Position numbers and translations under genes: made by a program. DNA of 64,000 nt from SZUA-547 sp963669265 (GTDB lineage Bacteria > Pseudomonadota > Alphaproteobacteria > Rhodobacterales > Rhodobacteraceae), in the NCBI GenBank assembly GCA_963669265.1, contig OY769916.1, positions 868,001 to 932,000 on the forward strand, given 5' to 3'. The notes under the pieces were generated by a model. The model did no database searches, was not told the DNA's origin, and was given only the letters and a program-made list of their open reading frames with translations. Below are positions 1-8,307 of this stretch, in pieces. Each line of letters begins with the position of its first letter. Within the stretch, counting starts at the first letter, position 1.

Positions 1-1362
1 CAGCATCACCATCGACTGACCCAACCGTTGCTCCAGCATGCCGCCCAGGATCAAGCCGATCGCCAGCGGCACGACAGAGAACCCATAACGGCGCATGAAG
101 AAGCCGAGGACGCCGGAAATCAGCGCGACCCACACGTCGAACATCGACTGATCCAGCGCATAGGCCCCCACGATCGAAAACACGAAGACGCAAGGCCAGA
201 GCAACTGGACAGGGATGAGTGTGAAGCGCGCAAATAATTTTGCGCCGCGCAGCCCCATGAAAAAGAACAGAATATTCACGAGCATCATCGACCAGAAAAT
301 CGCATAGGCGAAATCGGCCTGCTCGGTGAACATGGCCGGTCCGGGGCGCAATCCATGCACCATCAACCCGGCCAGAATGACCGCGGCGGTGGCGGATCCT
401 GGAATGCCCAACGCGAGTGTCGGCACCATCGCGCCGCCAGTGGCCGAGTTGTTGGCCGCCTCTGAGCCAGCGACACCTTCGATCGCGCCCTTGCCGAACT
501 CCTCCGGATTGCGGGACCAGCGCTTGGCCTCGTTATAGCCGATCATCGAAGCCACGGTCGCGCCCTCGGCCGGCAGAATCCCGATGAACGTGCCGATCCC
601 TGATGACCGCAAGATCGTCCGCCATGTCTTGCGATAATCGTCGCGACTGGGCAAATCGATGGTCTTCATCTGCACGGTTTTGCGTTGAATATGCAGGCTG
701 GATGCCTGCACCAGAAGCTCTGAAATGCCGAAAACGCCAATCATTACGGGGACGAACCCGATCCCTTCGTAAAGCTCGTAGGAACCGAAGGTGAACCGCT
801 CCACGGTCGTCAGATTGTCAACGCCCACAAGTGCGAAGAAGATCCCCAAGCCTCCGGCGATCAGGTTTTTGAGCGGCGAGCCGTCGCCGATGGAGGCCAG
901 CATCGACAGGCCGAACAGCGTCAGGGCGAAGTATTCCGGTGGCGAGAAGTTATAGGCCGCGCGCGCCAGCAAAGGCGCCGCCAGCATCAGGCAGAGCACG
1001 CTGAAGACGCCGCCGATGGTCGAAGCGACCACCGCCATTCCGAGCGCACGGCCCGCCTCGCCCCGCTGCGCCAGTGGATAGCCGTCGAGGCATGTCGTGG
1101 CGCTGGCCGCCGTGCCGGGCGTGTTGATCAGGATCGCCGTGATGGCGCCGGCGAAGGTCGCCGAGCAATAGATCGCCGTCAGAATCGCGATCGCCGGCAC
1201 CGGCTCCATCGTCAAGGTGAACGGTAGCAGAAGCGCGGCCCCGGTCGTCGCGTTGAGGCCCGGCAATGCGCCGATGACAACGCCGCCAATCGTGGCCGCG
1301 AGGAGCAACGCCAGCAGATAGGGGTCGCCCAGCGCCATCAGGCCATTGAGAACAGGATCCAT
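1..1362 (-). CDS. tctA: TctA-family large permease subunit of a tripartite tricarboxylate transporter (3' end cut by window)
   Basis: Large membrane subunit of a TTT carrier, which imports carboxylates using the TctC binding protein. The reverse strand is open from an ATG at 1362 to the window edge (about 454 residues; the family is about 500), so the C-terminus is missing. The N-terminus contains the family signatures GALPGLNATTGAALLLPFT and AILINTPGTAATTCLDGYPL, and further in ALGIPGSATAAVIL, among many hydrophobic helices. The start codon directly abuts the TAG of tctB (1363-1365), which indicates translational coupling. Substrate cannot be read from sequence. Confidence 0.93.
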   Translation of the reverse strand, partial: MDPVLNGLMALGDPYLLALLLAATIGGVVIGALPGLNATTGAALLLPFTLTMEPVPAIAILTAIYCSATFAGAITAILINTPGTAASATTCLDGYPLAQRGEAGRALGMAVVASTIGGVFSVLCLMLAAPLLARAAYNFSPPEYFALTLFGLSMLASIGDGSPLKNLIAGGLGIFFALVGVDNLTTVERFTFGSYELYEGIGFVPVMIGVFGISELLVQASSLHIQRKTVQMKTIDLPSRDDYRKTWRTILRSSGIGTFIGILPAEGATVASMIGYNEAKRWSRNPEEFGKGAIEGVAGSEAANNSATGGAMVPTLALGIPGSATAAVILAGLMVHGLRPGPAMFTEQADFAYAIFWSMMLVNILFFFMGLRGAKLFARFTLIPVQLLWPCVFVFSIVGAYALDQSMFDVWVALISGVLGFFMRRYGFSVVPLAIGLILGGMLEQRLGQSMVML

Positions 1363-1833
1363 CTATTCGTACCAAATGTTGGTGAGCAGGCCGCGCGGAA
1401 AGCGGATCTCAAACACCATGTCGAAGAGGAAAAAGATCGCGACGGGCACGACAAGTCCCATGACCGCAAGAACGATCACCCGACGCTCGCCCCAATATGC
1501 GGCCAAAGCGGCGGCGAAGACCGCCAATGCGAGAAACAGGTCGATTGACGTCAGAAGCGCGAAGACGACGAACAGAGCGATCGTGCCCAGCGTCGTTCCA
1601 TGCAGCTTCTCTTTGACGCGCACTGGGTCGATCCACATCATCACGAGCGTCAAGACCACGATCGCCGCCAACAAGAGCTGTGGAAAGTCAGATGGTTGAA
1701 TGCCCCGCTTCAGCACAGGCGGCATCGTCTTGAACATCGTCGTCAGCCAAAAGGCGGCGGCGCAGAACAGGATTATCAGGGCGGGGATCAGCCAGCTTTC
1801 GAACTGGCGGCGCGGCTCTGGTGTCCGAGGCAT
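1363..1833 (-). CDS. tctB: TctB-family small membrane subunit of TTT system 1
   Basis: Protein of 156 residues with four predicted hydrophobic segments (about residues 14-30, 48-66, 82-112 and 118-142), as expected for the small TctB subunit that pairs with TctA in the inner membrane. TctB proteins are poorly conserved, so the call rests on size, topology and position between tctC and tctA. The stop codon abuts the tctA start. The gap to tctC (62 bp) is short, so one transcript tctC-tctB-tctA is likely. Confidence 0.88.
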   Translation of the reverse strand: MPRTPEPRRQFESWLIPALIILFCAAAFWLTTMFKTMPPVLKRGIQPSDFPQLLLAAIVVLTLVMMWIDPVRVKEKLHGTTLGTIALFVVFALLTSIDLFLALAVFAAALAAYWGERRVIVLAVMGLVVPVAIFFLFDMVFEIRFPRGLLTNIWYE

Positions 1834-1895
1834 TGGCGTCTCTCAAAAAAAGGGGCGCAGCCCTTTTACGGACCGCGCCCTGGAGGATCAGGTCG

Positions 1896-2852
1896 TCAAA
1901 TAAAGCCGAGCTCTTTGAGCGCTGCTTCCATCTCCTCAACCGTGGTCTGGATCTGCGGTCCCCAGACGTCCGAACCCGCCACTGACGTGCTGTCGAGACC
2001 AACCGACGTCAGGAAGCCCTGATACACCGTGTGGTTCATGGACTTCAGCAGCGCCTCTTCAATCTTGGCGGCGACTTCCGGCGGCGTGTCGGCATGAACC
2101 GCGAACCCGCGCACGGTGGAGAAGCTGACCGGAATGCCGAGCTCTTTCGCGGTCGGCACGTCGGGGATCTTCGCCATACGCTCATCGGCCAGCACAACGG
2201 TCGGGCAAATCTCGCCCGCTTCGATCTGTGCGGAGGCTTCGGCGAGATTCAATACGCCCGCGTCCACCGCGCCAGCGATCAGCTGCGTCGCCAGCTCGCC
2301 GCCGCCGTCAAAGGGCAGCATCTTTGGCGTCTGCATGCCGCCTTTCTTGGTGAACATGAACGCAGAGACGTCGTCGATATTGCCCAGATGAGTGACGCCG
2401 TAGGTGATCGGCGCTTCCTTTTGCTTGGCCACGAAGTCCTCCGCGCCCTCATACGCGCCGCATTTGGTCATCAGGATTTGCGGATCGTCGGTGCCGCGCG
2501 CGATCGGGCGTAGATCCTCGATCTTCATACCCCCCTGACCCTTCGCCATGACGGCCGCGTGCCCAACCGTAAAGGTCAGGATCGTGTATCCGTCGGCAGG
2601 CACGGTCTTGTAATACTCGAGCGCTGCTGCGCCTCCGCCGCCCTTCTTGTTGATGATCACCATGTCCTGGCCCAGCTCTCGCCGGGCGCGCAACATCATC
2701 ATGCGCGTGGTGACGTCGGTTCCGCCGCCATTTCCGGCATGCGTCACGACTTCAACAGTTTTTGTGGGGTACTCCTCCGCAGACGCTGCGCCTCCGGCCA
2801 AAGCAAGCGCAGACGCAACTACGACAGACGTCGTTAGCAGCCTGAAGCCCAT
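1896..2852 (-). CDS. tctC: TctC-family periplasmic substrate-binding protein of TTT system 1
   Basis: Extracytoplasmic binding protein of the Bug/TctC family. The chosen start (2852, MGFRLL) follows a clear GGGAGGA ribosome site and begins a Sec signal peptide ending near AGGAASAEE, giving 318 residues; a longer frame to 2930 lacks these. The motif HAGNGGGTDVTTR is the family's ligand-binding loop (usually GGxxD), and FDGGGELATQLIAGAVDAG is a second typical stretch. It is the first gene of the leftward operon tctC-tctB-tctA. A strong inverted repeat lies about 50 bp upstream. The ligand is probably a di- or tricarboxylate but is not determined. Confidence 0.92.
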   Translation of the reverse strand: MGFRLLTTSVVVASALALAGGAASAEEYPTKTVEVVTHAGNGGGTDVTTRMMMLRARRELGQDMVIINKKGGGGAAALEYYKTVPADGYTILTFTVGHAAVMAKGQGGMKIEDLRPIARGTDDPQILMTKCGAYEGAEDFVAKQKEAPITYGVTHLGNIDDVSAFMFTKKGGMQTPKMLPFDGGGELATQLIAGAVDAGVLNLAEASAQIEAGEICPTVVLADERMAKIPDVPTAKELGIPVSFSTVRGFAVHADTPPEVAAKIEEALLKSMNHTVYQGFLTSVGLDSTSVAGSDVWGPQIQTTVEEMEAALKELGFI

Positions 2853-2900
2853 GTCATCAATCCTCCCATGATTCCTCGGATGGTCGGCGAGCGCCGATCC

Positions 2901-2920
2901 AAATTTGGTATGCCAAATTT
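2901..2920. promoter_or_regulatory. Perfect 8-bp inverted repeat upstream of tctC (operator candidate)
   Basis: AAATTTGG-TATG-CCAAATTT: perfect 8-bp arms around a 4-base spacer, 48 bp before the tctC start. The shape resembles operators of GntR/FadR-type regulators (TTGGTATACCAA-like). No regulator gene lies next to it inside the window; it may be beyond the left edge. Confidence 0.55.
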
Positions 2921-3650
2921 CGAATTCCAAAACAAGGCTAATATTTCCAGCCGGATTAGCCAGGCCGAACGCCTTTCAGATCTCATGACTACGAACAGGT
3001 CTGGGCGGAATAAATTCGACCCGCCGTTTGAGACGCGTTCACGCCAGTGCCTCTCGCGCGGACGTCAGGCTATCTATAAAAAAGCTCAGACGGCAGCCTT
3101 CGCTGATGTTGCGATGCGAAAGCTCTTTTCAATTGGCTGAAACGTTCGAAATGCAGGCGCGATTGGCTCGCATCAGACAACGCTGGAACGTCACATATCG
3201 GCACAGCGCTGAGAGATGAGCAAAGTTGCCGACAATCAGCATTGCGAATAGTGTCGCCGCCCCCGATCCCCCGCTCTCAACTATTGTGCAATCTGTCTCT
3301 CCAGCATCAGCAGGCCGAGTTCCGTAGGGTTCGACCCATCGCCTGATCCAGTGCTCGTCGAGCGCCAGCATCGTCGCCCGCGGCGTCGCGCAACCGGATC
3401 AGCATGGCCCGACCGTTCACCCGGTTTGGATCGAGGCGAGCGGACGCTTTTGGATCACTTGAGCCGATGTCGCTGACTTCGGGGTGTGAGCGCGTCTCGC
3501 TAGGTCAACAATCACCTTGGCGCAAACTTACACCATCAGCATGAAGGCAGCGAGCATTTGAACCAACAGGCCGATGCTTTCGCGACGGACCTGATGGAGT
3601 TCAATCAACTAGGACCGTTAATGCGCTGTCGCATCAACTTTCGGCGGCGC
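2921..3650. other. Long intergenic stretch, no gene supported
   Basis: About 730 bp between tctC and napH. The longest reverse-strand frame (3129-3371, 80 codons) has no recognisable domain and no ribosome site. The stretch looks like degraded coding DNA, but I could not match any frame to a family. Confidence 0.4.
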
Positions 3651-4553
3651 TTAGTCCCGCACCATCGTCGTCGGAAGTTCCATATTGTCTTCCTCAACTT
3701 CGTTATTGAACCTGTGGGTGAAGCGGAACACATCTTCCGAGCAAACATCGATACAGCGCCCACAATTCACGCAGTCACCCGATAGAATCAGCGGACCGCG
3801 ACCGTCCTTTTCGCCGCGCAAGGCGGGTGCCAGGACCTGCGGTTCCGGACAGACGGCGTAGCAATCCATGCAATCGTCGCAGGCGGATCGTTTCACGGCG
3901 GAGACCCGGATCAGCGAGGCTTCTCCGATCACCCCATAGAACGCGCCCACCGGGCAAAGATGCCCACACCAGCCATGATGCGCAACGAAGAGATCGAAGA
4001 TGAAAATGAGCGCGACGAGCGCCCAGCCAAACCCGGCGTCGAACACGAGGGCGCGGTGAAAGGCCGTCACGGGATTGACCAGTTCCCACGCCAATGCGCC
4101 GCTTGCGAGCGACGCTAGAATGACCGCCGCCATGATCCAGTTTCGGGTTGCGCGCCTCGGCGTCCACCCCTTCTTGAACCCTAGTTTTCGGCGCAGCCAG
4201 GCGGCCGCGTCTGCGATCGGATTGACCGGGCAGGCCCAGGCGCAATAAGCCCGCCCGCCGACGATCAGATAAAAGACCAGAACAATGGCCGCGCCAATCA
4301 GCGCGGTCTGCTCAGGCCAGTGCTCGGCCGCCGCGGACTGAAGCATGATGAACGGGTCTGACAGGGGCAGAAAGTCCAGCGTCAGACTTTGCGCCAGCGT
4401 GCCTTTCGTGATCCAGACGCCCGCGAGCGGCCCGGTCAGAAACACCGCGAGAAACAGAATCTGCGACAATCGACGCAACGCCAGCCAGCGAATGCTGTGA
4501 ACAAAACCTAGACGTTCTCTCGCGCGATCGCCTGCATCCCGTTTGAGGCTCAT
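3651..4553 (-). CDS. napH: NapH-like (or MauN-like) membrane ferredoxin, quinol-oxidising partner of NapG
   Basis: 300 residues. Several membrane helices carry two CxxxCP motifs (CAWACPVNP near residue 104 and CGHLCPVGAF near 196), followed by two ferredoxin [4Fe-4S] motifs (CDDCMDCYAVCPEP and CVNCGRCIDVCSED). This is the NapH/MauN architecture, in which the protein passes electrons from ubiquinol to NapG. It overlaps napG by four bases (ATGA), so the two are co-translated. No napDABC or methylamine dehydrogenase genes are in the window, so the electron acceptor is unknown; given the methylated-amine genes nearby, MauN is a real alternative. Confidence 0.85.
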   Translation of the reverse strand: MSLKRDAGDRARERLGFVHSIRWLALRRLSQILFLAVFLTGPLAGVWITKGTLAQSLTLDFLPLSDPFIMLQSAAAEHWPEQTALIGAAIVLVFYLIVGGRAYCAWACPVNPIADAAAWLRRKLGFKKGWTPRRATRNWIMAAVILASLASGALAWELVNPVTAFHRALVFDAGFGWALVALIFIFDLFVAHHGWCGHLCPVGAFYGVIGEASLIRVSAVKRSACDDCMDCYAVCPEPQVLAPALRGEKDGRGPLILSGDCVNCGRCIDVCSEDVFRFTHRFNNEVEEDNMELPTTMVRD

Positions 4554-5329
4554 TTCTCGCCTCCTTGCGATTCAGTATCGAAACCGCGATTCAGAAAATC
4601 CATCGCTGAGTCTGGCGCGCCGTCCTGCGCTTCGTGAAACGCGCGGTCTTCAGCGCCCTCCATTTCCCAACCATAGCGGTAGTGCCGATCATGGGTCCCA
4701 ACGGCGACGTCGATCGGCAGAACCTTGATCGCGGCCTCCTCCAGCACGCAGGCCTCTTCGCACTTTCCGCAACCTGTGCAGGCGTCTGCATGCACAACCG
4801 GTTCAAACATCGCGTGTTTGCCGGTTCGCGAGTTGCGGCTCGTTTCAAGCGTGATCGCCTTGTCGATGACGGGGCAGACGCGATAGCAGACATCGCAACG
4901 CAGCCCTTTGAGATTCAGGCAGGTGTCCCGGTGGATCAGAACCGCGACGCCCATCTTCGCGTCTTCTATCGATGGGATGTCCCGGTCTAGCGCGCCGGTG
5001 GGGCAGACGCGCGCGCAAGGCACGTCATCACACATCTCGCAGGGCGTCTCGCGCGCCAGAAAGTACGGCGTGCCATTGGCCGGACCGTCGCCGAGATCGG
5101 CCAGCATCAGCGTATCGTAGGGACAATCGCGCACGCAGAGACCACAGCGGACGCAGGCGGCGAGGAAGTCTTCTTCGGGCAGCGCGCCGGGCGGACGCAA
5201 CGCCTGAGCGGGAAGCGCCGCCGATTGGCGCGCCAAAGCGACCAAACAGAAGCCTGCTGCGCAGGCCCCGCCCGCGAGCCTGGCGCCGTCGAGCAGGACA
5301 TCCCGCCGAGATTTACTCCGTTTGGCCAT
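4550..5329 (-). CDS. napG: NapG-like (or MauM-like) periplasmic ferredoxin with four [4Fe-4S] clusters
   Basis: 259 residues with a twin-arginine signal (SRRDVLLDG, then a hydrophobic stretch), so it is exported folded. Four cysteine clusters are visible: CVRCGLCVRDCP, CEMCDDVPCARVCP, CLNLKGLRCDVCYRVCP and CTGCGKCEEACV. This matches NapG/MauM proteins, which carry electrons from the membrane partner NapH to a periplasmic reductase. First gene of the pair; a perfect FNR-type box lies 288 bp upstream. The lack of other nap genes nearby is unusual, so the genes may serve a nap operon elsewhere or a different reductase. Confidence 0.85.
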   Translation of the reverse strand: MAKRSKSRRDVLLDGARLAGGACAAGFCLVALARQSAALPAQALRPPGALPEEDFLAACVRCGLCVRDCPYDTLMLADLGDGPANGTPYFLARETPCEMCDDVPCARVCPTGALDRDIPSIEDAKMGVAVLIHRDTCLNLKGLRCDVCYRVCPVIDKAITLETSRNSRTGKHAMFEPVVHADACTGCGKCEEACVLEEAAIKVLPIDVAVGTHDRHYRYGWEMEGAEDRAFHEAQDGAPDSAMDFLNRGFDTESQGGEK

Positions 5330-5616
5330 GTGCTCGATCTCCCGCCGTGGTCGTCTCGCTGATCTTTCATTTCGCCGTCGGCAAAACTACGAAGGGGTGT
5401 GTGCCGCAGTGTGATGAGGCCAGGTCAAGAGCGTCGCGAACGAGGCTGTGAGAAAACGCTTCTCGCCCCGCTTTGGCGCCGCAATGCCTTGACGCCGAAC
5501 TTTGGCTGTAGCGCTTGCGATCCCCTTATTTGGACAAGTGCGGCCACGACGGTGGACTCGCCTCTCCACTGACGTCAGACTCACCCCGAGTCTGAACATT
5601 ATCGCGGCGCTACGCC

Positions 5617-5630
5617 TTGATGGACATCAA
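5617..5630. promoter_or_regulatory. FNR/Anr/FnrL box
   Basis: TTGAT-GGAC-ATCAA is a perfect match to the FNR consensus TTGAT-N4-ATCAA; with flanking bases the repeat extends to CTTGAT/ATCAAG. It lies in the 425-bp gap between napG (leftward) and a LysR gene (rightward), 288 bp before napG and 125 bp before lysR. Oxygen-responsive control of napGH is the natural reading. Confidence 0.65.
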
Positions 5631-5733
5631 GATGACGATCAGAAAACGTATGGGCTTAGTCAGGCACCTGATCCGAATGGCCGGAAAACCTGCGCTCAGA
5701 TCCGTGAAGAAAAATCACCTTCAACTGCGCAAA

Positions 5734-5751
5734 AGTTAGTTTAACTTAACT
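5734..5751. promoter_or_regulatory. Imperfect palindrome directly before lysR
   Basis: AGTTA-GT-TTAA-CT-TAACT, symmetric at 14 of 18 positions, ending 3 bp before the LysR start codon. Possible autoregulatory site or part of a leaderless promoter; no Shine-Dalgarno sequence is visible here. Confidence 0.35.
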
Positions 5752-5754
5752 CTT

Positions 5755-6654
5755 ATGAGCACGCCGTTCCGCGCCATCACCGTATTCCACGCCGTGGCGA
5801 GCACCGGTAGCATGATCCAGGCGTCCGAAAAACTTGGCGTCACTCCATCCGCAGTCAGTCAACAGATTCAGTCGCTCGAAGGACATATTGGCAGTCCGCT
5901 GTTCACCAGAACCGGGCGCAAGGTGGTTCTGACCGAGGCGGGCGAACGATACTATGAAATGATACACGACGAGGTCGAACGGATCGCCGTTGCGACCGAA
6001 CAGATGCGGGGGATCAACAGCTATACGGCGCTGAATGTGCGTATCGCTCCGACATTCGCCGCCAAATGGGTCCTGCCGCGGCTCCCCGATTTCGTCGAGC
6101 GTCACCCTGATATCGAGTTGCGGCTCAACGCGACCAATGATCCACCGGATCTCGGACGCGAGAATATCGATCTGGAGGTGCGTCACGGCGCGGGTGCATG
6201 GCGCGGGCTTTTCGTGGAGTGTCTGGCCACCGAGCGGATGACAGTCGTCTGCTCGCCTGACTACCTCGCGCCGAACTCGACAGAGATTGACGAGATCGCC
6301 GAACACCGGCTCATCCATTCGGTGAAGAACGTCACCCAATGGGCGCAATGGTTTGAGAAGCAAGGTTGGCTTCCCACCAAGCCGCTTCAACGCTTGCTGT
6401 TCGACCGGGCGCATATGTCGATCGATTTCGCGACTCGCGGTATGGGGCTCGCCCTGGAGTCAAACCTCATCGTATCGCAAGAGATCGCCGACGGTCGCCT
6501 GATCTGTCCGGTGCGCGGCGCGCAGGACATCTTACAGCAATCGCTGTGGTTCGTTTGCCCTCATTCGCACCTCAATCGACGCAAGGTGCGACTTTTTTAC
6601 GATTGGTTGCTCTCGACGCTCGTGGATTTCGCACCCAAGGACGGTGCGGCGTAG
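5755..6654 (+). CDS. LysR-family transcriptional regulator, GcvA-like
   Basis: 299 residues. The N-terminal winged helix-turn-helix contains ASEKLGVTPSAVSQQIQSLE (about residues 23-42) and the LTEAGERYY end of the wing, followed by a periplasmic-binding-like effector domain with APTFAAKWVLPRLPDF, a hallmark of the GcvA/AmpR branch. GcvA controls glycine cleavage in enterobacteria, but members of this branch regulate many functions. It diverges from napGH and converges with the SAF-domain oxidoreductase downstream. Target genes are not evident. Confidence 0.92.
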   Translation: MSTPFRAITVFHAVASTGSMIQASEKLGVTPSAVSQQIQSLEGHIGSPLFTRTGRKVVLTEAGERYYEMIHDEVERIAVATEQMRGINSYTALNVRIAPTFAAKWVLPRLPDFVERHPDIELRLNATNDPPDLGRENIDLEVRHGAGAWRGLFVECLATERMTVVCSPDYLAPNSTEIDEIAEHRLIHSVKNVTQWAQWFEKQGWLPTKPLQRLLFDRAHMSIDFATRGMGLALESNLIVSQEIADGRLICPVRGAQDILQQSLWFVCPHSHLNRRKVRLFYDWLLSTLVDFAPKDGAA

Positions 6655-6709
6655 CTGGATGTCAAAGATCCTGCCTACGTGGCGGGCGCCTCAACCCGGC
6701 GAGCGCGGA

Positions 6710-8083
6710 TCAGGCGGCCGCGCCGAGGCTTTTGCGAAAGCTGTCTTCCATCGCGCGCCGGACCGAAACGGCCTGATTGTCGACGATCTCCACATCGTCC
6801 CAAGAGACCATCTGCCCTTCGGGCACCGCGCGGGTGATCTTCATGCCATGCGCCAGTCCGATCGGCAGTCCGTTGCGCGCCAGCGAGTCCTCGGCGCGCG
6901 CAATCCGGCCCCACACCGTGTACCCGCCTTCGCCATCCAGCACCTCGCCCGGCTGCAGTGGTTTCTTCGCCACCGCCACCACGTCCGAGACGAGCCCGTT
7001 GGTCCGGCCCGTCGGCTCATTGCGGATCGCCGCGCTGGCGACGCTGACGCCGAGTTCCAGCCCGATGAGGTGCGAGGGGCGATAGAGCGTGGCGTAGCGG
7101 CCCGAACGGTCCGTCGTCACACCATATTCGCGGAAGCAGCGTCGGACATAATCCGCACCCAGCCCGGACTCGTCGATGGCTTCCAACGTCACATAGACGC
7201 CCCAGCGCAGGTCGCCGATGACCTGACGCCCGTCGCGCTCCACGCTTGAGACAACCTCCACCATGCCGGCCTGTTCCAGCACGCCGCCATGGGCGCGCGG
7301 CTTCAGCACTTCCGGCAGATCATGCGCGCCGGCCGGCGGGAACAGCAACCCGTCCTTCGGCGCGATCAGGCCCGAGGCGTTCGAGATCGCCGCCATCTCC
7401 AGCGCGGATTTGGTGCCGTCGAGGAAGGAGTTGAACATCTGCGGGTTCATGCCGCCCTTCTCAGCCTCTTCCGGCGTCAGGCCGTAGTGATCCCAGACGG
7501 TGTCTGGGGTGGAGCTAGCGTATTCCGGCAGGTATTTCGTGCCCTTGCCGGCCGCCACCACCTTGAAGCCGCAGGTGCGCGCCCAGTCGATCTGCTCGCA
7601 GACCAGCGCGGGCTGATCGCCATAGGCCATCGAGTAAACCAGACCGGCCTTGTCGAATTCCTGAACCAGGTAGGCGCCGGCCAGCACGTCGGCCTCGACA
7701 TTCACCATCACCATGTGACGGCCATGCTCCGCCGCCAGCAGCGCGTGGCGGATGCCGGCCGCCGGATGGCCGGTCGCGTCGATCACGACGTCGAGCCCCG
7801 GCGTCGCGATCAAGGCGGCGCTGTCTTCGGTCAGGCAGGTGCGGCCCGTCGACATCGCCTCGTCCAGGCTGCCGACGACCGCAGCATCCACGTCCCATCC
7901 GGTGTTGATCATCGCCTTGCGGGCGCGTTCGGCCGAGAGATCCGCGATCCCCACAAGGTGCATCCCCGGGATGTGACGGACCTGACTCAGAAACATCGAG
8001 CCAAATTTGCCTGAGCCGATCAGGCCGACGCGCACGGGATTGCCCTCATCGGCGCGGCGCAAAAGCTTGGTGTAAAGATTCAC
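6710..8083 (-). CDS. NAD(P)-dependent homoserine-dehydrogenase-like oxidoreductase with C-terminal SAF domain
   Basis: 457 residues. The N-terminus is a Rossmann domain (VRVGLIGSGKFGSMFLSQV) followed by ATGHPAAGIRHALLAAEHG and VNVEADVLAGAYL, typical of homoserine-dehydrogenase-like proteins. The C-terminal part (from about residue 365) looks like a SAF domain (VAVAKKPLQPGEVLDGEGGYTVWG). Proteins of this design are often labelled flagellar FlgA-like only because of the SAF domain. They occur in sugar-acid or aldehyde pathways; the substrate here is unknown. The gene stands alone, facing lysR with a 55-bp gap. Confidence 0.8.
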   Translation of the reverse strand: MNLYTKLLRRADEGNPVRVGLIGSGKFGSMFLSQVRHIPGMHLVGIADLSAERARKAMINTGWDVDAAVVGSLDEAMSTGRTCLTEDSAALIATPGLDVVIDATGHPAAGIRHALLAAEHGRHMVMVNVEADVLAGAYLVQEFDKAGLVYSMAYGDQPALVCEQIDWARTCGFKVVAAGKGTKYLPEYASSTPDTVWDHYGLTPEEAEKGGMNPQMFNSFLDGTKSALEMAAISNASGLIAPKDGLLFPPAGAHDLPEVLKPRAHGGVLEQAGMVEVVSSVERDGRQVIGDLRWGVYVTLEAIDESGLGADYVRRCFREYGVTTDRSGRYATLYRPSHLIGLELGVSVASAAIRNEPTGRTNGLVSDVVAVAKKPLQPGEVLDGEGGYTVWGRIARAEDSLARNGLPIGLAHGMKITRAVPEGQMVSWDDVEIVDNQAVSVRRAMEDSFRKSLGAAA

Positions 8084-8307
8084 GGTTCAAGGTCTCCCAA
8101 TTGCCGACATCGCGGGATTGATTGCATCTTGGTTCCTGATCCCGGTGTGAGACGACATCAGAAATTTGATGCGCCTTCGTATCGAACCGCGAATATGAAG
8201 CGCAAACGACTTTTCTGTGGAAAAACATTAGATATTCTAATTTCAAACCACTCTATGGGCGGCGGCCAACCAAATCCTTTGCAGCGGATCAGGCGAGCAC
8301 GGCGCCT
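8084..8307. other. Intergenic gap, no gene
   Basis: Short gap between the deacetylase stop and the oxidoreductase start, holding the promoter of the latter. No clear motif was seen. Confidence 0.4.

Noticed and set aside
3129..3371. Small gene on the reverse strand
   Set aside because: 80 codons, no ribosome site, no family pattern; likely chance or debris.
6710..8083. Flagellar FlgA protein
   Set aside because: Only the SAF domain is shared; the N-terminus is a Rossmann oxidoreductase and no flagellar genes are near.
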